Below the pieces are notes generated by a model that worked only from the letters and a program-made list of their open reading frames with translations, ran no database searches and was not told the origin of the DNA. A DNA stretch of 64,000 bases from Phaeobacter piscinae (GTDB taxonomy: Bacteria > Pseudomonadota > Alphaproteobacteria > Rhodobacterales > Rhodobacteraceae). The stretch spans positions 2,721,001 to 2,785,000 of the forward strand of contig NZ_CP010681.1 in assembly GCF_002407245.1 (NCBI RefSeq). Reading direction: 5' to 3'. A program made the translations under genes and the position numbers. This document shows, piece by piece, positions 54,328 through 62,112 of this stretch (position 1 is the first letter of the stretch; each line of letters opens with the position of its first letter).

Positions 54328-54738
54328 TCATGGATGACGCATCAGCCAATCTTCTGCAATGTCGAGTCGAGTGGCATGATTATTCGCCAACATCTGATAG
54401 AACTCAATGAGCATCGCTATCGTCTGCCTTGGTCTCATAGAATAATAGTATTGGTAGACTTTCGCATTCTCCACGTACCGATTTTCTGTACGAGATCCTT
54501 CCAAAAGCGTGCTCTTGCAATACCATCTAACATCGTCAGGCTGCCGATTGCCTACATCCTCCAGGAACTTCGCGTCGTAGTGCCATGGATTAATCGCGTG
54601 GTCGATTTTCCAAACGTCAAGGACTCCGGACTCGACATAAAGCTGCATGATCGTCTCGTCATACTCGGGATGTTCCAGCACAAGTTTATCAACGTCGCTA
54701 AGATTCTGAATTGACTTATCAATTTTTTCGAGCACCAT
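54328..54738 (-). CDS. Island protein of unknown function
   Basis: A 136-residue protein that I do not recognise (VLEKIDKSIQNLSDVDKLVLEHPEYDETIMQLYVESGVLDVWKIDHAINPWHYDAKFLEDVGNRQ, ending in LDIAEDWLMRHP). It is soluble, probably helical and rich in Asp/Glu and Tyr. The ATG at 54738 lies 20 bases before the stop of the upstream YiiX-like reading in its -1 frame, so translation may be coupled to that product. Its base composition is A/T-richer than host genes, as in the rest of the cargo. Confidence 0.55.
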   Translation of the reverse strand: MVLEKIDKSIQNLSDVDKLVLEHPEYDETIMQLYVESGVLDVWKIDHAINPWHYDAKFLEDVGNRQPDDVRWYCKSTLLEGSRTENRYVENAKVYQYYYSMRPRQTIAMLIEFYQMLANNHATRLDIAEDWLMRHP

Positions 54739-55314
54739 CTAGAATATGGTTTGTAGACTGCCGCATCTGGTCTAGTCCGCTGGGATGCGTCTGCCAAGCT
54801 TGATACTCTTCGTCGGTAACGTCCACGGTAGCATTATCAACTTCGACAAGCTTTGCGCTCTTCAGTAATTCCTCTGGCGTACAAAAATTGGGGTTCCTGA
54901 CGAGATTGACGCCATTGGCAGCATAAGCTTGCGCGACGAGGCGGCTAAAAACTGTTTGGGCGAACCCTTTTTTCCTAGGCCCTTCCAAGCCCTACCAGCT
55001 TCCAGAGTTGCGTATTCGCTTCCGACGCGCTCTCGGACATAGTTGCAAATTTTGATTGAGGTGGAGGTGGACATCCCGTCCTGTAAACGTAAGGCAAATA
55101 CGGCGTTGTGCTGCTCGAAGAACAGTCGCTGAGTGTTCGCCGAATGCACTCCATCTCCAGTCGCATCAATGACTGAGCAGTGATCGACATACAGCATGGC
55201 GTGTGAAATCGGGCTGACGGTGGTGGCACGTATGAATTTACTGATCTTTTCGTCGGATGTGGTCAGGATTACATCCCCACGCTTCAGTGCTTTCTCGTTT
55301 AGTCGTTTTTTCAT
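54719..55314 (-). pseudogene. YiiX-like papain-fold hydrolase, two frames joined at a slippery site
   Basis: The ATG at 55314 (GGGGG upstream) starts KKRLNEKALKRGDVILTTSDEKISKFIRATTVSPISHAMLYVDHCSVIDATGDGVHS, the N-terminal half of permuted NlpC/P60-like (YiiX/DUF830) enzymes, with the catalytic His in SHAML. The expected second half, FSRLVAQAYAANGVNLVRNPNFCTPEELLKSAKL, lies in the -1 frame. The frames meet at GGA AAA AAG (54975-54967), which contains A AAA AAG in zero-frame register, the classic bacterial -1 slippery heptamer. A -1 shift would give 198 residues; without it the zero frame ends at 54862. The usual catalytic Cys before SRLVA appears to be Phe, so a decayed or inactive copy is equally possible. 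Confidence 0.6.
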
Positions 55315-55496
55315 CGCTACCCCCTTTTCTGCACAACTTTCTACAACTTTGATGGCGTAAATTGAAACTGCAAAGCCGCCACTGGCGCTCGTTGCGGCAG
55401 CCCGGTTGCAGCGATATCTAACGTGGTCTCGGCCGCTAGTTGGCGACACCAGCCCAAAGTTGTCCGTAGAAGCAATAAAACGTCGTGCGCCCCCAA

Positions 55497-55718
55497 TCAT
55501 CCCTCAGAGCTATACAGAACCCATTCTGCCGTAATCTTAGGCACCCCTACTGGAAGTAATGGCAGGTAAACGACATCGTTTTTCTTAGAAACTAATTCGC
55601 CGGACACGATGTAACCTCGATTTCTATGATCGGAGGTAGTCTGGAGCTGCGGACCGAAATCTTTCAGAACAACGAAGAAAGCGGGGATGGTCCGGCTCGA
55701 TTTGACGCCAAAAATCAA
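55497..55718 (-). CDS. Small protein overlapping the reverse transcriptase 3' end
   Basis: A 73-residue frame with a TTG start at 55718 inside the RT gene, behind GAAAGG at good spacing; it overlaps the RT end by 95 bases in another frame and continues past the RT stop. The sequence (IFGVKSSRTIPAFFVVLKDFG, then RNRGYIVSGELVSKKNDVVYLPLLPVGVPKITAEWVLYSSEG) looks beta-rich. I do not recognise it. It could be an accessory retron protein or a chance frame; the ribosome-binding site and the non-overlapping 127 bases favour a real gene weakly. Confidence 0.4.
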   Translation of the reverse strand: MIFGVKSSRTIPAFFVVLKDFGPQLQTTSDHRNRGYIVSGELVSKKNDVVYLPLLPVGVPKITAEWVLYSSEG

Positions 55719-56676
55719 GTTTACCTTTCAGTCTTAAAATGTAACTTGGATCGTAGATCTTTTCAGCGTTCACGTGACTAGCTACTCCATAGCGCCAAAT
55801 GTAGAAAACCTCCTTTTCAACCTCGCGTCGGAACTGTCTAGTTGGCCGAGGTCTTCCTGTAGAGATGTCCAGGCCAGTAACGACCATTTTTTGCCCTGCC
55901 TCAACATAGCGAGTTTTCTTATGATTTATTTGAAACCCCTCAGAAATCGCGCAGGCAATAGTAAAACTTTGAGCTTCGTCCGCGTCCATTTCTCCAGATA
56001 TGGCGATATCATCGGCATATCGCGTGTATTTGAGCCCCCGTGATCTTGCGTACCCCAATAACCGCAAATCAAATCGGCGTGCAATTGCATTTGATAGCGC
56101 AGGGCTAGCTGGACTTCCCTGGGGTGTAGTTCCTTTCAAGCTGCAAATCTTCGCAAGGTAGACCGAAACTTGTTTGGAGTACCCCATAGATAAGAATAAG
56201 CCGACTAGCCTCCTATCTGAAATGGAGGGGAAAAAATCTTTAAAGTCCATCTTTAGTAAAAAATTAGCTCCGCAATGAACTTTCGCATTTGTTAGAATTG
56301 AGCGTCCGGGGAGGTAGGCGTGGGCGACTGTACTGACTTTGCAAGAGGGGAGTATTGTTTGCGCAATCCAGCGCTGGCAATGGAGCAAAGATGGATATGG
56401 TGCATCAATTTGGCGGCGGCCGCCAGATCTCTTTGGTATTTTGAAACTTCTGTAGAATGAAGAGCTAGAGTTTATGATTGAGGATAGCGTATCCTCTTGG
56501 ATTCCAAGTAGATCTGATAAGCTTTTAAGTCCAAAAATTACAGGCACTCGATTTCGAACGAGCGGCTCAACATATTTCATGTAATCCGAAGATAAATCGG
56601 GATTTATTCCGTAGTCTTCGAAAAGTTTGCGCCAATCATTTAAATGAGACTCGGCACGGTATCTTGGCTGACGCAC
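55624..56676 (-). CDS. Retron reverse transcriptase
   Basis: A 350-residue reverse transcriptase that should copy part of its own non-coding RNA into branched msDNA. RT motifs in order: KIPKRSGGRRQIDAP (about 79-93), LLKMDFKDFFPSI (140-152, first catalytic Asp), TPQGSPASPALSNAIA (184-199), YTRYADDIAISG with Asp222 and Asp223, and KKTRYVEAGQKMVVTGLDI. It carries both retron hallmarks: NAxxH as NAKVH (130-134) and VTG at 266-268. No extra domain is fused. The start is a GTG at 56676 behind GGGAAG. A structured RNA candidate lies just upstream, and PRTase and winged-helix genes precede it in the same direction, as in type III retrons. Confidence 0.9.
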   Translation of the reverse strand: MRQPRYRAESHLNDWRKLFEDYGINPDLSSDYMKYVEPLVRNRVPVIFGLKSLSDLLGIQEDTLSSIINSSSSFYRSFKIPKRSGGRRQIDAPYPSLLHCQRWIAQTILPSCKVSTVAHAYLPGRSILTNAKVHCGANFLLKMDFKDFFPSISDRRLVGLFLSMGYSKQVSVYLAKICSLKGTTPQGSPASPALSNAIARRFDLRLLGYARSRGLKYTRYADDIAISGEMDADEAQSFTIACAISEGFQINHKKTRYVEAGQKMVVTGLDISTGRPRPTRQFRREVEKEVFYIWRYGVASHVNAEKIYDPSYILRLKGKLDFWRQIEPDHPRFLRCSERFRSAAPDYLRS

Positions 56677-56892
56677 GACTACTACTTCCCATTCTCGTCT
56701 GAAAGACGCTCCGTAACAAGGTCTTGCGTATGCAAGATTTTGTTATGGCGCGGATTCAGATTCAAAGAAGATGAACCCGTGTCACGCGGGGAGGATTGAA
56801 GTCGGAACGAGTTCAATCCTCCCTGCTGGAGGTTAAACTCAGCCTTAGCTGCCGAAGCGACTTCGCTTCGAAACACTAGCCGAGCGCCAGCC
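56666..56892 (-). ncRNA. Candidate retron msr-msd RNA
   Basis: The gap between the winged-helix gene and the RT is densely structured. Reading in the RT direction: a1 (GGCTGGCGC, 56892-56884), an 8-bp hairpin (56870-56853), a perfect 11-bp hairpin with 11-base loop (arms 56822-56812 and 56800-56790), a long hairpin (56748-56711, about 14 pairs with one internal bulge), a short CGTCT/AGACG hairpin (56708-56696), and a2 (GCGTCAGCC, 56674-56666), complementary to a1 with one G-U pair. This order fits a retron RNA. a2 overlaps the RT start codon, which is unusual, so the exact ends are uncertain. The priming guanosine could not be fixed. Confidence 0.6.
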
Positions 56893-56910
56893 TTAAATCT
56901 AGATATCACT

Positions 56911-57291
56911 CTAAACATCTTTTTGTCCAGCCTGAAATAGAAGATCTGGATCGACCTCTGATCGTTTCGGCAGATAAGGTTCGAAAGGATTCAACGCGTA
57001 CTTTGTTCGTTGGCTCGGCACTTTTCTCCACGACTTCGAATGCCTTGCCGCCTGTTCAGCCGCAAAGCGTGCAGCGGCGTCTCGACCTTCTCGCGTCGCA
57101 CGAAGTTTGCTCCTCTCAACCGTTAGGAAACCAATGGCCGCCAATTTTCTACTAAAGTGGGCGACTACCGCCGGAGTTTGGCGAAAGGTGTGCATCAGTG
57201 TAGTTACATCTACCCCGTCTTCAGCGCGTGCAACGCGGATTAACATACGAACATATTCGGAGGGTAATTTAGTAATCATAATTCGGCTCAT
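56911..57291 (-). CDS. Small winged-helix protein, retron accessory
   Basis: A protein of about 126 residues with a helix-turn-helix-like core (LPSEYVRMLIRVARAEDGVDVTTLMHTFRQTPAVVAHFSRKLAAIGFLTVERSKLRATREGRDAAARFA), i.e. a DNA-binding winged helix ending in a basic tail. ATGs at 57291 and 57279 are both possible; both overlap the PRTase stop at 57269, so the two are co-translated. Retrons I recall as type III have a winged-helix partner beside a PRTase, and this gene sits exactly there. Its role, probably effector control or msDNA binding, is inferred. Confidence 0.7.
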   Translation of the reverse strand: MSRIMITKLPSEYVRMLIRVARAEDGVDVTTLMHTFRQTPAVVAHFSRKLAAIGFLTVERSKLRATREGRDAAARFAAEQAARHSKSWRKVPSQRTKYALNPFEPYLPKRSEVDPDLLFQAGQKDV

Positions 57292-58129
57292 CCCTTTCCA
57301 GCAACGGAAAAAAACTACCCCCATCTTTTAGATGCTTCCACCAAAACACAGGAAAATTGTTGTTCGGCGGGTTTCCGTTCTGAATAAAAAAAAGAGCCTC
57401 CGCCTGACCGTAACCTAGAGAGGGGAACGGCTGCATTCGCGCTTGGTCTAGTCGCGTTTCGATATTCACCATCAGGCGCTTTTTTTGCATGATATTTTCT
57501 GGGTCGATGCGCTGAGAGATCCCCGCCGCCATTTCAAACTCAGCATAAACTTCAATGTCAGCATCCTTAATCCGTTCAAGTGCGCTACGCATAGTCGCAA
57601 GCAAACAAACTACAATTCTCGGATTGATCGTCAAGCCCTTGCTCTTTGCCTTGTCTTGAATTCTTCGATTCAGTTCAGTCACGCGCGAAATTATCGTACC
57701 GCCAGTGCCGGAAAACTCCTCTACGACAATTATATTCGGACGCTCGTGGCAATATTTTATTGCCTCATGACCTCGAGATCGTTTTGCAATTTTTGTGAAA
57801 CCATTCTCTGTAAGGCGGTTTTTTAACATTTGTAGTAGCATTTGCGAACTGTCGGGCTCGTTGTCTATTGCCGTTGTTACTACTTGCGTTTTTTCTTCCG
57901 GCACTGCGAGTTCATGACAAATTCGGTTCGCCATCGCCCCAAGCAACAATTGCAGCCTGTCCTCGCCTATATAATTGAAGTGCTTTAACAAGTCTAGGAT
58001 GAGCTCACGTTCGTCTTTTGTATGCGCGAGCTCAAGAAGCCGTTCTATCTTCGCTTCGTGCCTCTGCAGCCAAGTCTGCTCGAAGTAAAGTTCGAACAGA
58101 TCTCGATTGAATTGCTTCTTCTCACGCAA
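57269..58129 (-). CDS. Phosphoribosyltransferase-like retron effector (PRTase type)
   Basis: A 286-residue protein. The core strand-loop IIVVEEFSGTGGTIISRVTEL (residues about 133-153) matches the PRPP-binding motif of type I phosphoribosyltransferases (VVxEEFxGTG), in the divergent form seen in conflict-system PRTases. The N-terminal 70 residues are helical and charged (RHEAKIERLLELAHTKDERELILDLLKHF). The C-terminus ends in LGYGQAEALFFIQNGNPPNNNFPVFWW, a segment I associate with PRTase-CE-like proteins. The start is a TTG at 58129, as no in-frame ATG precedes it before a stop. It is first in the retron operon and is the likely toxin released on phage attack (inference). Confidence 0.75.
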   Translation of the reverse strand: MREKKQFNRDLFELYFEQTWLQRHEAKIERLLELAHTKDERELILDLLKHFNYIGEDRLQLLLGAMANRICHELAVPEEKTQVVTTAIDNEPDSSQMLLQMLKNRLTENGFTKIAKRSRGHEAIKYCHERPNIIVVEEFSGTGGTIISRVTELNRRIQDKAKSKGLTINPRIVVCLLATMRSALERIKDADIEVYAEFEMAAGISQRIDPENIMQKKRLMVNIETRLDQARMQPFPSLGYGQAEALFFIQNGNPPNNNFPVFWWKHLKDGGSFFPLLERDEPNYDY

Positions 58130-58565
58130 GATATGGGCCTATGTCATAGTGCAAATAGCGGTTCTTCCATTTCTGATCTAAGTTGCAACGAGTAGCAAGT
58201 TATAACAAGGTCGTCGTCGATAGGTTTCCGAAGCCAAGACCATCGATTTGAATGGGGACGGCTGGTTAGCAGAAGCTGCGTAGTGTTACGCCAAGATGGC
58301 TAAGGGCTGGCTCCGGCCCTTTGGCGTTGAGGGCATGTTGGCCAGACTTCGTCCGGCTTCTGCGTCAACCGCACTTCTCCGCCCCCAAACGAGCGCCCCC
58401 TCAGTGCCCTCAGGGCGGATTTCGCCGAGAGGGACACCCTCTCGGCGCTCTCCCGTTTTTCGGCTTCGGCTCAGCCGCGCGTTCGATGTGACGCGCAGCT
58501 GAGCTGAAGCCTTTTGCTTTGGCTTTTCCCGCTGGCGTCGTTGTCCCACGCCACAGGAGGCCACT
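58130..58565. other. Retron promoter region and GC-rich spacer
   Basis: The first 130 bases (58130-58260) are A/T-rich and should hold the reverse-strand retron promoter; no clear -35/-10 was fixed. From 58260 to 58560 the sequence turns G+C-rich, with inverted-repeat-like Cys/Arg/Pro artefact frames and no supported gene. This is the right edge of the cargo block. AGGAGG at the end serves the next gene. Confidence 0.45.
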
Positions 58566-59069
58566 TTGTATCACCATCCCCACCCTTTTTCCGCAGCGGG
58601 AGATCAGTCATCGCTTCAACGCGGCGATGTCGTGCTGTTCCGCTTTCCTCTCAACGAGGAGAACACCGAACCCGGTATCCCCAAGCGGCGGCCGTGCCTG
58701 GTGCTCAATACCCTGAGCAGCGGCGACGATCGCTTTGTCGAGATCGCCTATGGCACCTCGGCAGACACCCGCGCCAACCGCGGCTACGAGGTCATCGTCA
58801 ATCACCCCGCCTCGCGCGATACGGCCGGATTGTCGAAGCCCACGCGGTTTGTCGGCGCACGGCGCATCATCGTGCACGTCGATCACAGCGGCTTTGATGG
58901 CCAGACCGATGGCCCGGAGATCATCGGGAAGCTGGACGCGCCTCTTTTGGAGCGACTGAACGCTGTCCGGGCCCGGATCCAGGCTGAGGCGGACACCGCT
59001 GCGCACCACCGCGAAGAACAGCGCGCAGAACAGGTGGGATGGGAACACGAAGCGCGCGGTTTCCGGTAA
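58566..59069 (+). CDS. PemK/MazF-like protein
   Basis: A 167-residue protein resembling the PemK/MazF/CcdB SH3-like barrel family (LQRGDVVLFRFPLNEENTEPGIPKRRPCLVLNTLSSGDDRFVEIAYGTS; a late VHVDHSGFDGQTDGPEIIGKLDAPLLERLNAVRARIQ). The KRRPCLVL strand is typical of growth-inhibitor PemK proteins. The start is a TTG at 58566 with AGGAGG five bases upstream. No antitoxin gene is evident beside it, so it may be a solitary or non-toxic relative. It is the first of several forward genes leading to the recombinase. Confidence 0.65.
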   Translation: MYHHPHPFSAAGDQSSLQRGDVVLFRFPLNEENTEPGIPKRRPCLVLNTLSSGDDRFVEIAYGTSADTRANRGYEVIVNHPASRDTAGLSKPTRFVGARRIIVHVDHSGFDGQTDGPEIIGKLDAPLLERLNAVRARIQAEADTAAHHREEQRAEQVGWEHEARGFR

Positions 59070-59125
59070 GGAACCGCGCTTTCGCGTCCCACACACCATC
59101 TCAAACCAACACAAGGAAAAGACCA

Positions 59126-59566
59126 ATGGAAATGCCATTCAAATCCGCCAACGAGATCACCGCTATGGCCGCGTCCTGCTTCCCACTTGCACGGGCCGCT
59201 GCGACCGGGATCGAACAGGACGTGCTCGAACTCGTTGCCCCAAAGGCAAAACGTGAGGCCAAAGCCCTTCTGGCCGTCCTGCGTCGTGGTGCAATCGTCG
59301 AGAAGGGCGTCCTTGCGATGCTGCACGGGCTGGTGAGCGTTCTGGATGTCCAGGTCCTCGAAGGAACCTATGTGGAGACCCACTACGACCACAGCCCCGA
59401 GAATGTCTCAGACGACGCCAGCTGGAGCAAGGAGCGGCTGACGCCGGAAGCCGACCGCCTGGCCAATGCTGTGGCGGTTCTCTTCGAGCTCTATGCAACC
59501 CTCGCGGCGGTGCACGACATCCTGAAGGCCGAGAAGGCCTTGGAAGCGCTGCGCAGTCCGGCCTGA
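59126..59566 (+). CDS. Island protein of unknown function
   Basis: A 146-residue mostly helical protein that I do not recognise (MPFKSANEITAMAASCFPLARAAATGIEQDVLELVAPKAKREAKALLAVLRRGAIVEKGVLAMLHGLVSVLDVQVLEGTYVETHYDHSPENVSDDASWSKERLTPEADRLANAVAVLFELYATLAAVHDIL). The ATG at 59126 follows an AAGGAAAAG stretch. It lies between the PemK-like gene and the recombinase and has host-like G+C. Confidence 0.6.
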   Translation: MEMPFKSANEITAMAASCFPLARAAATGIEQDVLELVAPKAKREAKALLAVLRRGAIVEKGVLAMLHGLVSVLDVQVLEGTYVETHYDHSPENVSDDASWSKERLTPEADRLANAVAVLFELYATLAAVHDILKAEKALEALRSPA

Positions 59567-59752
59567 CAGAACACGCGGGCCGGAACACCCGCGTCAGGGC
59601 GCGCCGACGAACCTTCTGCTGCTACAGATGTCGGCGCGCCCGCAAAGAAGAAGCCCGTGCAGGTCATCCCCGCACGGGCTCATCAATCACACGCGAGAGC
59701 ACGGTCTCGCCGGTCTGTCGGTTTTCGGTGTCCACAGCCGAAGGAGAAGCCC

Positions 59753-59911
59753 ATGGCCCTCACGAACTTGATCGATCTCATCGCCGAAGTTGCCGCCAAG
59801 CGGGCGGCCCGGGAGGCCAAGGCAAAGGCGGACACTCCGGACGAGGTCAGATCACACTGGACCCTGATTTTGGCCAAAAAAAGGAACCTGCACCGCCTTT
59901 GGTCACGGTAA
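59753..59911 (+). CDS. Small hypothetical protein
   Basis: A 52-residue frame from an ATG at 59753 preceded by GAAGGAGAAG. It has an amphipathic charged helix (TNLIDLIAEVAAKRAAREAKAKADTPDEV) and a basic C-terminus. It lies 78 bases before the recombinase start, in the same direction. The ribosome-binding site is good, but the length makes it uncertain. No function recognised. Confidence 0.5.
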   Translation: MALTNLIDLIAEVAAKRAAREAKAKADTPDEVRSHWTLILAKKRNLHRLWSR

Positions 59912-59989
59912 CCGTGTTTTGGGCGAGGCTGGACAAAACCGCTACCAGGCGCAAGACTTCGACGCGCCCGCCTTTTTGGAAAGTATTGA

Positions 59990-61588
59990 ATGCTGCACGC
60001 CGCCAAGCCCCTCCGCGTTGCGATCTATGCGCGCTACTCGACAGACCTGCAGAACCCGACATCGATCGATGACCAGGTGCGCCTGTGCCGCCAACACGCG
60101 GACCTACAGGACGGCTGGACCGTGGTGAAGGTCTTCCAGGATGTGGCGATCAGCGGCGCGACACGCGGCCGTCCGGGCTTTGACGCTTTGCAGGACTTCA
60201 TCGCTGATGGCGGTTGCGACATCGTCCTATTCGAGCACCTCGACAGGTTGGCGCGCGATCTTGAAGTGTTGATGCTCTTCTACAAGAAGGCCCGCCACGC
60301 CGATGTCGAGATGCACCAGCCCCATCGTGGCAAGCTGGGGATCTTTGACATCGGGATTCTCGGCACCTTCGCATAACTGTTTCTGGAAGAACTGTCACAC
60401 AAGACCCGTCGTGGCCTCATCGGCCGTGTGGAGGCGGGCAAGAACACTGGAGGACGGGCCTACGGCTATCGCTCGAAAGCGCTTCCTGAGCGCGACGGAA
60501 AGTCAGACGGCAGCGTCATGGAGATACATCCCGAAGAGGCCACCATCGTGCGCCGCATCTTCACGGAATACGCCGCAGGCAAATCCCCGCGCCAGATCGC
60601 GGCCGACCTCAATGCGGCTTCCGTCCCTGCCCCGCGCGGGCGCGGCGCAGGCAGCGGTCACTGGAAGGCCAACACGATCTACGGCCACCGGGCCCGCGGC
60701 ACAGGTATTCTCAACAACGAACTCTACGCCGGGCGCCACGTCTGGAACCGGCAACGCTATTCCAAACACCCCGAGACCGGCAAACGGGTCTCGAAGCCCA
60801 ATCCGCCCGAAGACTGGCTGATCACTGAGAAGCCGGAGCTGCGGATCATCGATGAGACCCTCTGGAGCAAGGTGAAGGAGCGCCAAGAGGGAATAGACAG
60901 CCAACGCACCCGAGCCGAAGCCGGGGGCCGCTCCGGAGCTGGAGCCGCGCAGAGCGCGCGAAGACGGAAGTATCTGCTCTCAGGGCTGCTGAGCTGCGGC
61001 CAATGCGGCGGCAACCTTACTGTCGCGGGCAAAGGCGCGCGCCGACGCTATTACTGTGCCAACCATAAAGAGAAGGGCAAGGCCGTCTGCTCCGGCATGC
61101 CCGGCCTGGCCGAGACCGACGCCGCCGAGAGCATCCTGAGCGGTCTTCGCACAGGCCTGATGCAAGACGCCGCCTATGAGGATTTTCGGAAGAAGTTTGT
61201 CGAGAAGATGCGAGCCAAAGAGCACGAGACTGGCGAGACCCTGCGTCGCCACGATGAGCGGATCCAGGAAACAGAGAAGACCCACGCCAACCTCATGCGC
61301 GCGGTCGAGGGTGGTACCTTCTCAGAGGCGCTGATCGAGCGGCTGAATGCGGTGGATACCGAGCTGAAGGCCCTGCAGGCCGAACGGGAGGCCCTTGTTC
61401 CCACTCCGATCGTCCTGCCGGACGACCTGCCCGGTCTTTACAAAACCTACGTGGCTGACCTTGCAAGAACGCTATCGGATGAGGCGGTGGCAGGTCCGGC
61501 GGCTGACGAACTTCACTCATTGATCGACACGGTGGTGGTGAGCTGGGATGAGCAGAAGGAACATAATGAGCTTGAGATTCAAGGTTAG
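59990..61588 (+). pseudogene. Large serine recombinase, interrupted by an in-frame TAA
   Basis: The whole frame is 532 residues. The N-terminal resolvase domain has RVAIYARYSTDLQNPTSIDDQVRLCRQH with the catalytic Ser and DIVLFEHLDRLARDLEVL. At 60374-60376 a TAA (codon 129) replaces the Gln codon expected between GILGTFA and LFLEELSHKTRRGL; the same frame then continues with the recombinase domain (GRAYGYR; AATIVRRIFTEYAAGKSPRQIAADLN), the zinc ribbon (LLSCGQCGGNLTV, YYCANHKEKGKAVCSG) and a coiled coil. A single CAA to TAA change explains it. It lies next to the tRNA-fMet, as expected for the island's integrase; without readthrough it should be inactive. Confidence 0.85.
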
Positions 61589-61618
61589 CTTTTGGAACTG
61601 TTGAGTATTGCAGACAGC

Positions 61619-61648
61619 AAAAAGGCCGAGAGTCTTTCGACTGCGGCC
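61619..61648 (-). terminator. Terminator after tRNA-fMet, supplied by the island
   Basis: On the reverse strand, GGCCG..AGTC-GAAA-GACT..CGGCC forms a stem with a small internal loop, followed by TTTTT. It lies 13 bases past the tRNA 3' end, inside the island, so it would stop rRNA operon transcription before the recombinase gene. No comparable hairpin with a T run is seen left of attL. Confidence 0.7.
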
Positions 61649-61661
61649 TGTTCGCTAAAGC

Positions 61662-61738
<77 letters not shown>

Positions 61739-61881
61739 ACATTTTTGTTTTGCCTCATTGCGTTTTGTTGCTTGAGGCTGCCGCTGCTTGATCACGCGTG
61801 TTGTGACTGGGCGTTTTTTCTTCAGATGTTTTTGTCTGAAGGTATATTTTATTGGTATCGTTTATGTTTATGGATTTTTCT

Positions 61882-62000
61882 AGGTTTGGCGGTGACCTAC
61901 TCTCCCACGCCTTAAGACGCAGTACCATCGGCGCAACAGTGCTTAACTTCCGGGTTCGGGATGGGACCGGGTGTTTCACTTGCGCTATGACCACCAAACC
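61882..62000 (-). rRNA. rrf: 5S rRNA
   Basis: About 119 bases, starting GGTTTGGTGG, with CCATCCCGAACCCGGAAG and GTTAAGCACTGTTGCGCCGATGGTACT in the middle and GAGAGTAGGTCACCGCCAAAC at the 3' end; all are conserved 5S segments. It lies between 23S and tRNA-fMet on the reverse strand. Ends are approximate to a few bases. Confidence 0.93.
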
Positions 62001-62112
62001 GAGGAAAATCCATATTCGCGACGTTTCGGTTTTGAGACGTCGCGGAGATACAATCGACATGAAGTCCAAGTTTGTTTTGCTTTTGGTTCTTGTGTCACTG
62101 ACTGTTACTGGA

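Noticed and set aside
53775..54410. Several overlapping frames in the GC-rich spacer
   Set aside because: Arg/Pro/Cys-rich translations on both strands, typical artefacts of high G+C; no ribosome-binding site or domain.
56682..56918. A 78-residue reverse-strand frame between the winged-helix gene and the RT
   Set aside because: It runs through all the hairpins of the candidate retron RNA and ends just before the RT start; its composition is not protein-like, so the RNA explanation is preferred.
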